DNA of 64,000 nucleotides from Ophioderma brevispina. Lineage: Eukaryota; Echinodermata; Ophiuroidea; Amphilepidida; Ophiodermatidae. The translations under genes and the position numbers were made by a program. The stretch covers positions 29,760 to 93,759 of the forward strand of contig JAMKCH010005321.1 of NCBI GenBank assembly GCA_023653785.1, read 5' to 3'. The notes beneath the pieces were generated by a model. That model was not told where the DNA came from, made no database searches, and was given only the letters and a program-made list of their open reading frames with translations. Shown here one piece after another: positions 1-11,771 of this stretch (positions within the stretch are counted from its first letter, which is position 1; the number at the start of each line of letters is the position of its first letter).

Positions 1-156
1 TTTAAAATCGTTACGTTGTTAGCTCTCACAAGAAGACGGAACTATAAATTTTGGCATCTTTAAGAGACGTGAAAGTCTCATTTACCATCAAAGTGTGCTG
101 ACATTTTAAGATTAATGAAACCCAAACGTTTGCATTTACTTTGCACTTGCAAGTGA

Positions 157-620
157 ATGGGACTTTGTTTCCAGAGAAGTGCTATGACTGATGTTGAGCT
201 ATTACTCTCTCTCTCTCTTCAGAACTTGGGGCTTTTTTACGTGGCAAATGTCTTTTTGGTAGAGTTCCCTTTTCTTTTTGTGTATATTGAAATCTATGAA
301 AAGTCATTTGGCCAATTTCAAAAACTAATCTTAATTTCTTTCTACGACCAGTTTATACACTTTGGTTTGGTGTTCGTGATTCTTCATATTCTGGTGGTTG
401 GATCGCAAGATACAGATCTGCTCTCTCAAGTCTTTGGTCGTCTTCTGGTGGTCTTTTTTGCCATTTTCCAACTGCCGAAGCGACTCTACCATTTGATTGA
501 CTGTGGTAAGGCGAACTTGTGGATGTTGTTCAGCTCCTTTTTTGAAGACCTCGGAACAATCTTTGCTTACCCACTTTTGGCACTTGTCAAGATCACCGCA
601 TCACAATTATGTGTAGGGCG
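157..620 (-). pseudogene. Integrase catalytic-core remnant (Ty3/gypsy)
   Basis: In one minus frame the sequence reads SSPYHSQSNGRV, the segment around the third catalytic acidic residue of Ty3/gypsy integrases. It is followed after a shift by ADLYLAI, matching the usual downstream DLYLAILD-type block. The expected glutamate after the SNG segment is replaced (VASAV instead of V-E-S-A-V), so the catalytic triad is broken. Flanking parts need at least two frameshifts. The opposite strand has a 160-residue hydrophobic open frame, which is an antisense shadow of this region. Inactive relic. Confidence 0.72.
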
Positions 621-639
621 AAGTGTTCTTGGTGCATAA

Positions 640-2345
640 TAATAATAGGTATTAATGATAATAACGATAATAATCATCATACTAAGAGGGAATTGGGGAT
701 ATTATTATTCTTAGTTATATGAGGTCTTTGTTAATTCAATACTAGCCTTCGGGTATTCCACCTCCTTTGCATAAATTAATATTCATATCCTTTTGACGGA
801 ATAAGCGCAACAAAGATCCTAAGGGGAAACGAAAATTTCCCCTTAAGTCCAATTTTCTTGTAATAACAAAAGATAATTTCCCTTAATCCACTATCATATA
901 CATGTAATAATAATATTATTATTTTAAAAAATGATACTTAAGGTGAAATTTTAAAAAAAGAAAAAACCTAAAAAATTAATTTTTTATATTTAAATTAATA
1001 TCCTTTGTTGGTCTAGAGGGAAGTACCATAATTTGGCATAATTGATATTCATATCCTTTATCATCCAAAACGGAATAAACTACAATTACTGTGGGTTAGG
1101 GTTTGAACGAAATCGCCTAACGTTTATTAGTGCATACAATGGACATTTTCTCCCGATCCTCCTAGATAAGCTTATACATGTAATAATAATAATACTACTC
1201 ATAAATGCATTAATATGGCGCTCTACAAAGAACACAGCGCGGACTTAAAATACGTAATATAAAATATTAAAATAATATTAAGGAAACTAACAAATCAAAG
1301 TTAACCAAATTTAAACATCAGGAATAAGGATGTTTTTAAGAGCCGTTCAAAACACTGTGGAGTTGCATCTTAATATTAACAGGACGCTGTTCCACGCCTA
1401 CAGCCTAGGACCATATTACGTTAAATGTCTGTCGCCAAATCTACGCCTGGTACGAGGAATAACAAACGTGGTTTGTAACATCGAGAAGACCGTTATCCCG
1501 TCTTAATTAGAATTATATCCACACATACAAATTTAGTATACAAGACGAGTCTTTTAAAAAGGACAATCTTCTGCATTTTAGTGCACAATTGTGAAATGAA
1601 ACAAAAACAAATTGAGTTTGTAACACTATATATATTCGTAATGAAATTTACTATGCAAGGCATCAATAAATGATCAACCGCTTTTTGTGAAACAAAAGAC
1701 ATCCGTTTCATGTTACTTTTCTGATACATCGGGTTATTTTAAAGTAGAAATCGCATTGCATGGAAACACCAACTTCAAGTTACCATACTCCCGTTTAAGG
1801 GAACTTCTTTCCAGTGCAAAGTCAAATCCTATTGTAGTATATCTGTCATACATTCTGTAACAAAAGTTGTGTCTGTTTACCACACATGGAAATATTAGTT
1901 TGCTTAATGAAATAGTTTTATGCTACATCCGTGTTTAAATTTAAATATACATACAAACAATGTAATTCACTGTACCACAATTGTAATATTAATACATTGG
2001 AAGTCTTGTTTTGGATATAATTGGCTATAAGAAGTCATTCTACAGTTTTAATTTGTCAAGCAAAATTTTTTGCAAACTGACGCCAACCAATCAGAACAAC
2101 TGTTACATAGCTACCTTTAGGGTAGGACTATCTCCTTTAGTGGCAAGCAGGGAATGTCACTAATCACTAGTGGTGCCAGTTAGGGATGTATATATCACTG
2201 ACCATTGCCATGCATGAGAATATGGAGACTTCTGAAACTCAACAGCCCAGTATAAGTAACACTGAGAAGTGACTCAACAATGGTGGGCTGTAGCACAACA
2301 ATACGAACTCGTACCTACCACTCTGCATGAGGTTTGGGTCATTCA
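640..2345. other. AT-rich stretch without recognised gene
   Basis: Very AT-rich sequence with short runs of ATT/AAT and two similar segments near 760-800 and 1040-1075 that share the string attgatattcatatcctt or a variant of it. It probably includes decayed retrotransposon sequence between the integrase and RNase H remnants on either side. No coding motif, RNA gene or clear terminal repeat was seen. Confidence 0.5.
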
Positions 2346-2349
2346 GATT

Positions 2350-3345
2350 TCTTCTGCCTGCAGAAAAAAAGATCTGGCAGTGCATATACTATAACGCATA
2401 AAGAGGATGCAATACGTTCCTTTCCTTAACATGCACCCAATGAAGAGTGATCAAAGTTGTGATTCGAAACACAACTGGTCACGGACCGCTGAAACACCAA
2501 ACACGCATCTTATTTTCATCGCTCATAGGCGGCCATATAGTAATGAGTTGGCAATTCAATGCGGGACCAGACCAACTAGCGTACCGCAATGGTTGCAAGT
2601 ATCAAGCATTCAAGCTTAACTGCGTAGAAGCCATAAATTACGAAATAGTGGGATATTTACACTCTTACAGATTAGTTTTTCCAATCTGATTGGACTACAT
2701 CCATGGTTGAATCAAACATAACCTTAAGGTTCATTACATACCACACATGTGTAGGACAGAGGTATCATCACCCAGATCTTCTGTATTGGAGGCAGATGTT
2801 TTCAAAACACAGGGCATAGCAAAGACAATAAATACGTGCTCTTTCTTGCTTGCATTTACAGCATGTTTATTTGACATCCGGGTGATTTATGCGATATACA
2901 CTTTTGAACGTTTTGAAAGCATGCTTTCTTTTGGCGCCAGAAAGAAAGAAACACCAGATGAAACTTAAAAAACATAAGTGTAAAAATGCCGAGAGCTACC
3001 AAAGAGACTCTGAAACCAAATAGCATCAATGCCTCTCATCAATTTGGAAATAGACTTTGATATTGGCACTCCAAAGAATACTAAGTACAGGAAAAGGATA
3101 GGAATTGCTTCAAAGTGTGAGGAATTATGCCTGTCAATTAAAGATAAACTGTTTTACTATCCTGGTGGTGATAGGTAATAGACATTTCAAGTTCTGTTTA
3201 ATGAGCCAGGCAGGAAGTGTGTCCATAATGCAATCCTTGTTGGACATTTTGGCCAATTATTTCAGCAACTTAGTTCAGATTTATCTTCTAAGGCCTCAGC
3301 AAGCATCCCCTGTCACGGTATGGTGGTCTATGTTCATCCTTCTAC
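2350..3345 (-). pseudogene. Non-LTR retrotransposon RT fragment (CR1/L2-like)
   Basis: On the minus strand near 3.30-3.10 kb one can read ALSEALEDKSEL and then, after shifts, LPAWLIKQNLKCLLPII and LSTGIIPHTLKQ. This is the N-terminal RT block typical of CR1/L2/Rex-type LINEs, in which a host strand is followed by S-x-G-x-x-P-x-x-x-K. Around 2.73 kb MFDSTMDV resembles the block before the RT thumb, and near 2.43 kb LHWVHVKERN matches the LHWLPVKERI-type block near the 3' end of these ORFs. The middle is scrambled. The fragment lies inside the span of the gypsy element, so it may be a younger insertion. Family assignment within LINEs is uncertain. Confidence 0.55.
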
Positions 3346-3387
3346 TATAGTCAGTAATCTTGAGACCCATTTCCTACGGGTCTGCCT

Positions 3388-4990
3388 TTGAATCGATATA
3401 ACGTCCTGATTTCTTCTGTTGTTTTTCTTATTATGCTTGACAATCTGACAGCTTGCTTATTTCTGCCACCATTTCTTCTAATGCTTGCCCTTCGCTTAGG
3501 CTGTTCTTTTGCGGCAGTCTCAGAAGCATTCTTTGCATTCCTCTTTGGTGCTTTGGCAATTGATTTGGTGTGTATGGACCACCAATGCTGTGGTCAGTGC
3601 ACACTGTTATTGGTATGGCATAATGTACTCATCAAACGCGAAAAGAATACTCAGTAGCTCATATTCTTTTCTAATTACGTTCCGCATCTAAGTGTTGCCA
3701 CTTGCCAGTTTTCTGATGGCCTCGCATTAGAAATTGTCACATCCTGACCTACTGATACTTGCGTACCTCACCCGGGGTTCTGTACTGATGCTGCATGGTC
3801 CATTCAAAATATGATCGTCGCAGTCTTCTAAGAAGTGTTCTGCAACTTGTGAAAGCTGGTAAAAAAATTTGCAAGTATGTCACACTCCAGTAGTCGTTGC
3901 ACTCCCTTTTTTATCTTCTGAACAGTCATTTCTTGTTGACAACGATTGCTTCTGACCTTAGCAATGCAGCAAAGAAAAAAAGGGAGGTCATCTTTCGCCC
4001 ACACCCCTTTCACTTTTCCCTTCATCTCCAATGTCGGCTTTACTTCGTTTTGTTCTCTTTGAAGTCTGATCTTCATATTCTCTGCTTGTTCACTCAGCTT
4101 ACCTCACGTGGCGCTATCCAGAAAAACTTGCCAATTTCCGCTTGATCTTTTTAGCTCATCGTGATAATATCTATCTCCTCGCGGCCGTAGATCACAGTGG
4201 AAATAATCTGCTATGTTTATTACCAAAAAATGCACGTCTTTGTAGGCCCTCAATGATTTCGATGTGATGTCTTTTGGGACTTTCGCGGGGGGGCATGGAG
4301 ATCGCAAGGTACTCGGAACGCCAGTTGTTTCGAGATCGTCCAAATGTCGTTTCCATCACAGATATGCTGGTTGCAGCATCGAGTTTTCTCCGTGCCAGAA
4401 TCCCATATTTTCATGTACATCCAATATTAAGACTTTCAGCTTTAGCTCACTCTGGTAAGGACTGATGATCTCGATGGTCTGCAGGGGTATTTTGGCCCCC
4501 CCCTCTGCAAAGAGCTTCATTCAGGTCTTTGAGGGTCCAAGGAAATTCTAATGTAACAGTTTTCTTCACTGCTACCAAATCACTAATCCAGTCGGTAGGC
4601 TTGGTGATTTCTCTATAGGACTTGTTTTGTTCTAGAACTTCTTCTAGCTTCTTTCTCTATGTCTTTTGCTTATAGCTACTGCTACCCTTCCAGTCCTGAT
4701 GCTTTGTGGCGGAACACATTCTGTCAATATCTTCTGCTTACTCTCCTGGAAGGCACCCAAGACCTTGGAAAAGATCACTGTACTCTGTCTTGATCTTATT
4801 TTCAAATTCCGTATCGTTGTCAGATTTCCGCTCCTTTGGTAGCCTGGTGTACTTTTGTGCTTCTACTGATCCCGCATTTCGATTGCTTTAGCTCTCGATG
4901 TCATGTGCTTGACTGGTCTTGCACGATCGTAATGCTGTTCATATCCGTTTATGTTGTGTATAATGTCAAATTCTTCTTCTCCTTTGCTCT
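3388..4990 (-). pseudogene. Reverse transcriptase/RNase H remnant (Ty3/gypsy)
   Basis: From about 4.66 kb downwards the minus strand reads KLEEVLEQNKSYREI, then KPTDWISDLVAVKK and KDLNEALCR. This is the opening of a Ty3/gypsy RT domain (the PTxWxSxLVxVxK and DPxDLNxA blocks). TIEIISPY and an LDVHEGFW-like block follow near 4.45 kb, and HIEIIEGLQ near 4.25 kb. The region of the YxDD catalytic box is out of frame. Near 3.9 kb KKGVQRLLECDILANF matches the RT connection (GVQRLLGxxxYLxxF), and near 3.5 kb KSIAKAPKRxxxxLL matches the RNase H end. Multiple frameshifts and stops make it inactive. Confidence 0.75.
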
Positions 4991-5169
4991 GGTAACGATT
5001 TGATCATGGTCCAGTCTCACTTATATCCTATTTGTCCAACTTTGCATGTTTTTCAATCTTTAGGTAATTTTGGGAGACTGGTGCAACAACCTGAACCAGT
5101 ATCATTTCGCAATCAAGTTTTTGCAGATTTCCTTCCCAGTTGGCATGGTGGGCTCTTGAGCTCCAGGTA

Positions 5170-6135
5170 TCACAATTTCTCTCTCCGGCTGTGCGCCATC
5201 CAATGTGTACCTTGAAAGCTGATCCAAGGACTCAGATGAATCGGTTTCCTCCAAACGCTGATGTGCATGTCTTTCTCATGATTACTATGTGCTGTTGTTT
5301 TTTTCTCTTCTTCGTTTCCAGACAGCTGCGAAGTGATTGCGGTTTCCATATAGCCTGTACTCTCTTTCCAAGGCATTTGCATTTTCCTCTTCAATTGCTC
5401 TTTCGTTGCGAGTTTCTTAGACTTTGAATTTTCCTTCCTTCTTCTGATCTGATCCTCTGGTGGTGGTTCTTTCTGACTGAATTTAACATTTCTTCCACTG
5501 GTTCTCCACCTTGAACTTGGGTCAAAGTTGCCTTTCTGTTGCTGGTCTTCACGTATCTTCAAATGTGCATGGTTTTTCCTAGATCAACCTCTTTTCTTCT
5601 TTCTGAAAAGGCGTGCCGAGTCTGCTTTTTCACCTGGTTGTTGTTCCAGGAACTAAACGTCGCTGATCATCTCATTTTGTGAGGTCATAGGAATTTCCGG
5701 TTTCATATCTGTTCAGCGGGTCTATATTGGACAACTGATTCTTTCGGTACTCATCACCTGGTGGGAATATAAATCTGTCCGCCTAATTACATTTCTTCTT
5801 TGGCGTATATTCTTCTGACAATTTGTCCAGAATGATCTGTTTGTCTTTCCCTTCTTTCTGTAAAGAAAGGTTTCGGAAGGGCCAGTCTCTTGCTACAACC
5901 GCTCTTATCTATGCCTGTGGCTAGTTCCATAATCTTTGTAATCCTCTCTGACTACTTTCCAGTTAGTTTTTCAAGAATCACCTTTGCAGTCATAGGCTGT
6001 GGTGCTGGTATAAGTAGTCTTCTGTCTGCCGTCATTCTGTCTGGACTATTTTGGTTTAATTTTGCAAGTTTCAAACTCATATGCCACAGGAAAGGTGCCT
6101 CCACCGACCATACGATTCGACAGTGTTGCAACATG
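5170..6135 (-). pseudogene. Gag-like remnant with zinc-knuckle relic
   Basis: Upstream of the RT in the same orientation, a minus frame near 5.37-5.33 kb reads GNRNHFAAVW. This matches the second half of a retroviral-type zinc knuckle (G-x-x-x-H-F-A-x-x-C) with the last cysteine changed. Sequence to its 3' side (about 5.1 kb) has a short LDCE-like piece where the protease would lie. Near 6.0 kb PAPQPMT is followed, after a stop, by ELATGID, which resembles the start of gag in this group. The remainder is lysine/glutamate-rich and not diagnostic by itself. Assignment rests on position and the knuckle relic. Confidence 0.5.
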
Positions 6136-6139
6136 AACT

Positions 6140-7105
6140 ATCAAAATAGTTTTGTTTACATGTACTACAAAAAAATCGTTCAACGTAAAAAGCCACCCAG
6201 TTTTAAAAGGAGTACGAGCCGTATAAATTTAATAAATGTTAAAGATAGCAACCAAGTATACTCAAGTGCGTCTGCCGCATTGGCAAACTTGGTCCCATTT
6301 CTTCTCTTCCATTCCTAATTCTTTAGGTTTGATACGTTGTGAACTTTCATTAAAGGAACCATAATCATTAGAAACCAATTGTTGATTTTAATAAATCCAA
6401 CTGCATTTGCATTAGGTTCTATTTGGCCTTTTCGACGTTTTTGAATTAGTATTCCATGTTTCTTGTATCAAAGGGCGTCTTTGTTCTGACTTGAATACTT
6501 TTCAAATTTATATTTCTTAGTTGCGCTTGTTTTCTTTGCTTGATATCTTGTTGGAGATGTAATTCCCATATGGAATAAAGCCCATCTCCTTGTAACATCA
6601 ATTGGGAATCTTTCCCAGGAAAATGGTGTTTTGGACGGATCTGCATCGCCGTTTCTATAGGGTATGTTGGTTATGAGTTCCGTGGTAGAGTCTACTCACG
6701 TATGTTTTCTGGGTGATTGTACCAGTCTTTCTGTGAGTACCCTACATGAAGAAGGGTACTAAAAAGACCATGAGGAAGAGTCCCGCTGCTCTGGTTGTCG
6801 CACGTATGAAGAGGGGTTTTTTTGAACCCGGCATTATTGGCATTATTCCCCTCTAGACCAGAAAACAATAAAATTATATTGGGGCGGCTGGTTTGGCGGT
6901 TGCTTGTGGGCCCCCTGATAATTGTCTTTTGCATTGTAAAGAAACTGGGACCAAGTTTGCCATGGGGGCATGACGCCCGCTTGAGTATACTTGGTGGCTC
7001 TCTTAACATTTTATTAACTTTATACGGGTCGTACGTATTTTTAAAACTGGTGTTTTTTTTTACGGTGAACTTTTTTTTGGTAGATTTCCTTTTATTTTGT
7101 GATCA
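6140..7105. repeat. Long inverted repeat, arms about 170 bp
   Basis: The segment 6140-6310 is repeated in inverted orientation at about 6935-7105. Matching landmarks include accaagtttgcca next to cttgagtatact, the string around ccgtataaa, and the stretch cagttttaaaa. Arms are perhaps 75-80 percent identical with small indels. The 620-bp centre holds no recognised motif. It could be terminal inverted repeats of a DNA transposon, or two head-to-head copies of an unrelated repeat, one abutting the 5' side of the gypsy remnant. Confidence 0.6.
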
Positions 7106-8585
7106 TCAAATAGCTATCAAAATTTTGAGATTTATATAATTTATTATAGTTGGAAAATAAACACTTTTAGAGTTTTTTTGAGCATATTTCCTTCAGTTCC
7201 GGAGATCTTCATACTTAAAAGTTTCCTCATCAGCAATTTTAAGCGACCTTTTTCACAAAGAAAATAATTAAGAAGGGCATAAAATTGTTGAATGTATTTT
7301 GGTCCACCCAATCCACATGCATGACATGTTATAACTGTTAATGCTATTGCTATTCAGCAGGTACCTGTTATAAACTTACTCAAGTATACACTTGCACAGT
7401 GCTATTCATGTCACAATAGTATGTATTGTTTATTCCGTAAAGCTAATTATGTAGGATAACATACAATCTTCCTCCCACATCCTCCCTCGCTAGTATGGAT
7501 AAGAGCATCGATTTGTAATGAGGTATCACAGGTTCTAAATCAAATGGCCTCTTTAAAATAAATGTACTGTGTCAATATTATTTTAGAGTCAGGAGAAACA
7601 TTCTAAGTCCAGGGTTGGAAATACGGCGTGGTACAATATGTTTAAGAACCGTACCGTTCCCACGTTCCACTGGTACCTGCTGAATAGCACTGTATGCAGT
7701 ATACATTTAACGGAGGGGGACAGTTCAGTTTATACCAGGTACTACTGAATAGCATCCCATCTATCTACTCTACCCGTAAAAACAGGTCCTGCTATTGTCC
7801 TTTTTGTGATAATAACTTGTTTTTACATTTTAAAGAAACGATGATTACTGATTTGCATTCAGGAAAAAGACGTATTGTTTAATTTACCAACATGACAGGT
7901 GGAAATTCTAAGGAAACCGCATGTTAATTTCTACGATAAGCATTCTCAAATAACATGCAATCACTCGCATCCTTTAACTGGGGCGAAAGCGCATAAAAAC
8001 CCTGGAAAACCCCCCAAACCAGCTGAAATAACATTGAAACTCCTTAACTTTGCAAGCAAAAGTGCTGAATTCGTGTTTTTTTTTTTTAATTGGAAATTTC
8101 GATATTTTCTTATTATGGAAGTGTTTCATTATGTCTGAATAGGTAAAATTTACAAACCGAAGCAAGAACGCAATGTGAATTTTACAATACCATATTTAAT
8201 CCGCCTTTTGGCATTAAAATTCGAATTTTCATTTATAATATACCTGTAAAATCTTACGGGAATGTACGCAACCCGATCTAGCCAGAGGACATTTTTACAG
8301 TTGTTAGAAGAGGCATATTTGTAATGTACTTCATGTTGTAAACAGAAAACACGTCTACACATGACTCACTACCAATTTGTGCATGGAATGTGGTGAACTA
8401 TATGACTTTGGTCACTGTTACTCGGAGGTTCTTTACGATGATATTAAATGCACACATCTCAATAAAAAAAAATAGTACTTTAAGTCTTGAATTTCGACTT
8501 TATGTAATTATAATCATCTCAACTAAAAAGAATGAAAGCACCAACTGAGACTTCAATATAATAACAACATTAATTAATAAGTCGA
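7106..8585. other. AT-rich non-coding stretch with a small inverted repeat
   Basis: No gene recognised. A perfect 17-bp inverted pair, gctattcagcaggtacc near 7349 and its reverse complement near 7672, brackets about 300 bp. A third degenerate copy lies near 7735. The rest is AT-rich with homopolymer runs. Confidence 0.5.
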
Positions 8586-8589
8586 AAAT

Positions 8590-8675
8590 GGTAGGGTCGA
8601 ACGGACTCGAACCTACTGACCCAAAATGAAAATAAATAATTTCCTTATCTTGACCAGGGGGCCATCAAAGGTAGC
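8590..8675 (-). tRNA. tRNA-like sequence, degenerate copy 1
   Basis: On the minus strand there is an exact B-box match, GGTTCGAGTCC, at 8598-8608. About 50 bases upstream lies sequence resembling copies 2 and 3 (ctggtcaagataagg, compare ggtctaagcgatagg). The A box is degraded. Most likely a tRNA-derived pseudogene or SINE head, not an expressed tRNA. Stems do not pair cleanly by eye. Confidence 0.45.
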
Positions 8676-9180
8676 TTAGAATATCGGGCGAATTGTATTC
8701 CTTGAAACATTCCCGAGAAAGTTTTCAACGAATTTAGAGTTGTAATTATGATCGATAGTTTTTTTCAATAGGGGCTCCTGACAATGCATGAATTACATTG
8801 CAGAGTTTGTGTCCTTGTACGGCCGCTTACATTTTTGTCCATGAGCACTAGATTTATTGCCGTTTCCTCCTCCGTTTCCTCCTTCCTTGATAAGTTTTGA
8901 ACAGTTTGTCTTTGGTATGAAAAAATGACGCGCTTCTCAATACAATAGACAACAGAAATTTTCCCTGTGATATTAATTTTTTTCGTTCAAATGGGTAGAA
9001 ATCACCGGATTATGTTAAAATTGTTGCTCATCCTTCTCATTTTCCGTCCTAGGTAGTACTTTTTTAGATATATTTTTTTAAAGGTATTTTATATTGTAAT
9101 CTCCGGGATATCATTGTTATGATATTCATGTAAAATCGAAACTTACAACCTTGGTGTTTTCCCTGAAAATACTGAATTCT
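8676..9180. other. Spacer without recognised feature
   Basis: AT-rich sequence between tRNA-like copy 1 and the duplicated block. Nothing recognised. Confidence 0.4.
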
Positions 9181-9297
9181 AATAATTACATATATTCCCA
9201 TATCATGTTTCAATGGTCAGTGTGACCCGTTAGCCAACAAATTAAGAGAATGATCACCAGCACTGGTACAAGCATATTTTTAATATGCTAAAGGGTG

Positions 9298-9388
9298 GGC
9301 CCCGGCGGACTCGAACTGACAACAACCGACGACCAACCAAAAGAAATCATGACGCCTATCGCTTAGACCGCTGCGCCACGGGGGAAGC
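9298..9388 (-). tRNA. tRNA-like sequence, copy 2
   Basis: Minus strand: TGGCGCAGCGG fits the A-box consensus TRGYNNARNNG, followed by TCTAAGCG as in tRNAs with a long variable arm. The B box is GTTCGAGTCC. The outer ends are complementary (CCCCC at the 5' side, GGGG at the 3' side), giving a partial acceptor stem. The D stem pairs at three of four positions, but the anticodon stem does not pair. No T-run terminator follows directly. Probably a pseudogene or the head of a SINE-like unit. Confidence 0.6.
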
Positions 9389-10117
9389 TTCTAACATAGA
9401 ACGCGAATTGTTGTATAATGCTAGTGATGGTTCATTAGGATGTTGAACAAAGATTTTCCGTTAAACATCCATTTCTTTCTTTCTTTCTTGTATAAGTCAA
9501 TTATTTTCAATGTTAGCAGTAAATAGGCACATCATGAGGATAAAATAAAAACATTACTTAAATTTGTCAATATTAATTTCGTAATAAAGGCTGTAGGTCT
9601 GTGAGACCGTTTTTTTAATTTTTTCACTTTTTGCCACTATAAGCGCTATACATGATTGACCGTTTGAAAAAGCATTTCTACATCGTCGCTCATGAATGTA
9701 CCAAATCTACTTCTGAGGGTTGAAATTCATGCTGAGCTATTGTATTAACGAGTGTTTAGGTTTAGCGGTCTTTAAACGATACTCCCACTATGGTTTTTTC
9801 TCGTCAAAACACGCGTCAAACAAGGGACGTTTGTTTCTGATAATTATACTCACTTGTGTTCGCTTGTAATCATGGTTTTTCTAATGCTTTTTTTGCGTTT
9901 TTTTCTGATGTTTTTTGGTTTTATTTTAACACTTGGTGGACACACACACGTGTAATCTTTAATAAGATTTGGGAAATGTTTTGAACTATAGAATGATTAT
10001 AAACTTTTTTAGAAGATTTGGAAATGTTTGAACTCTCGAGGAAATTATAACTTTACATGGCCAGGTGACCGTAAGTAAGAAATATCTTACTCTCTGTAAT
10101 TTTATGTGCTGAAAGTC

Positions 10118-10220
10118 GTGGCTACCGCAGTCCCTCGAACCGACAACACGGACGATCCAAAGTAACAATCAATAACGTCCAACGCTTAGACCACTCGCTT
10201 CGGGCGGCCACGAAGGAAGC
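10118..10220 (-). tRNA. tRNA-like sequence, copy 3
   Basis: Duplicate of the copy at 9298-9388. Minus strand shows GTGGTCTAAGCG and the B box GGTTCGAGGGA. The acceptor region is interrupted by an insertion after gtggccgcc, so the A box is split. Non-functional in this form. Confidence 0.55.
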
Positions 10221-10850
10221 TTACAGCATGTAACGCAAATTGTTCGATATGATAGTCAGTGATGGTTCAGTAGTGATTTTTGAACAAAGAAATCCAGTTA
10301 AACGTCATTTTCTTCGTCATAAGTGAAATTATCTTCAATATATATCACTAAAGCACATCATTAGTATACTATAAATAATGTATTAGTTTGGCTATTATCC
10401 ATTTCGTAATAAAGGCTGTAGGTCTGTGAGACCACTTGTAAGAGCTTCGCACTTGCCCCACTATAATCATTATAAGTGACTGTTTGAAAGTACTACTTCT
10501 AATTCATCGTTTCCGCATTTTCTTATTTTCATATTTGACATGAAATGTATCCAATATACTTTGTGGTTGAAATACACGCTCTGGTTGTGTATTGCGATCG
10601 GTTAAGTGATTATTGATGGGTATTGCAACCTAGTGCTATTTTCCTCGTCAAACGCGCGTCAACCAAAGGGAAGTTTGTGTCCTTTTCTGTTAATATACTC
10701 AACGGTGTGTGTCGTTTGTATCTTGGCTGTTTTAATAATGGTTTTGTTTTTGGCTGTTTTTTGGTATTTTTTAGTTGCTTTATTTTTAAAACTTGGTGGA
10801 CACACTACGTGTATCTTAATAAGATAGGCCATTTTTTTGTTTATTAGACC

Positions 10851-11770
10851 AGAAATGACCAATCCCCTCCCTGGCGTTTTCAAGCATAAAGATAAATTTT
10901 AGTTTATTAACAACGTTAAACAATCTCTGACGTTCCGTGCAGAAAAAAAATAGATTTTGATTGGTTGCTTGCAGGTACAACAGTAGAATTTTAAAATCTG
11001 CGATTGTTTACGTTCAGAAATGTCGATCTTGTTCCTTTATGCTATGAATATTAATCAGTGACGTTTACGGGGTGCAGAAGAGCAATCAGTGACTGTTTAC
11101 GAACAAAAGATCCATCCTAGTTCCCTAATCCTCTAACCCTCTAACAGGCCCCGTCGTCAGACAGAGCCCGCGCGCTGCAAAGTTTGATCAGTGTTTGGGC
11201 CAGCTGGAGTTGTCGTCTGCCAAAAATAATCCAATCTATATCTACTGGGCACGATAACAAGCTTTTTAAGCTTTTTTCTCTATGAGAACGAAACACGAAG
11301 TTTCTAGTTCCTCACTAGTCAATCTTAAAGTGGGCTATTTCCCTTTTTTTTGCGTAAATCTGGTTATTTTTTTGTACTTGAACTTCTGGACTGGCAGTCA
11401 AAACCTTCACCCACAAAATTGAACATGTTTGAACATCATACAATGGCAGTAGGAGATGTGCAGGCTTCATAATTCGGCTCTGCGGGTAAACACATCCTAA
11501 CATCAACTTCTCGTTAGAATTTTTTTATCTCGGGTGCATATGGTCCTCTATCCTAAAACGATTCTCTGGTGTTTTAGTTTTTTGGACACGCTCCTTCCGT
11601 CCCCTTCCTTCCCAGTAAAGTGCAGCTTCTGTGTCCGAAGATAAACGCACTGCTTGGATGCGCACAGGCGTGGAACCAGCAGGCGTGCAAACAATTTATG
11701 TATGAAGTGCAATCTATACAAGGGTGCAAGTAAAAAGAATTGTTCCATGGAAGCAGACTAACTGGTGGAC
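10851..11770. other. Non-coding stretch
   Basis: No gene recognised. Two similar segments, ctgcgattgtttacgttcag and aatcagtgactgtttacg (with a further cagtgacgtttacgg between them), suggest a small decayed repeat near 10.98-11.11 kb. Confidence 0.4.
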
Positions 11771-11771
11771 C

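Larger units (their letters stand above)
157..6140 (-). mobile_element. Decayed Ty3/gypsy LTR retrotransposon
   Basis: Reading the minus strand from high to low coordinates gives the Ty3/gypsy order: gag-like region with a zinc-knuckle relic (about 6.1-5.2 kb), reverse transcriptase (about 4.7-3.8 kb), RNase H/linker (about 3.7-3.4 kb) and integrase core (about 0.6-0.2 kb). All parts contain frameshifts and stops, so nothing is functional. The gap between RNase H and integrase is about 2.7 kb, longer than normal. It holds an unrelated non-LTR fragment at 2.35-3.35 kb and AT-rich filler, which points to later insertions. No LTR pair could be identified; the 3' LTR would lie left of the window edge. 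Two separate gypsy copies in the same orientation is an alternative reading. Confidence 0.72.
9180..10850. repeat. Tandem duplication, two units offset by about 825 bp
   Basis: Two consecutive diverged units. Shared landmarks in order are a tRNA-like segment (9298 and 10118), tgatggttca, aacaaaga, gtaataaaggctgtaggtctg (9581 and 10406), ctcgtcaaa with cgcgtcaa, and acttggtggacacac (9931 and 10791). The offset drifts from about 822 to 860 because of indels. Each unit carries one tRNA-like sequence on the minus strand. It may be a tandem tRNA-pseudogene repeat or two adjacent copies of a tRNA-headed element. Confidence 0.8.

Noticed and set aside
157..639. 160-residue hydrophobic plus-strand open frame, looking like a membrane protein
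   Set aside because: The opposite strand carries integrase motifs (SSPYHSQSNG), so the hydrophobic frame is an antisense shadow.
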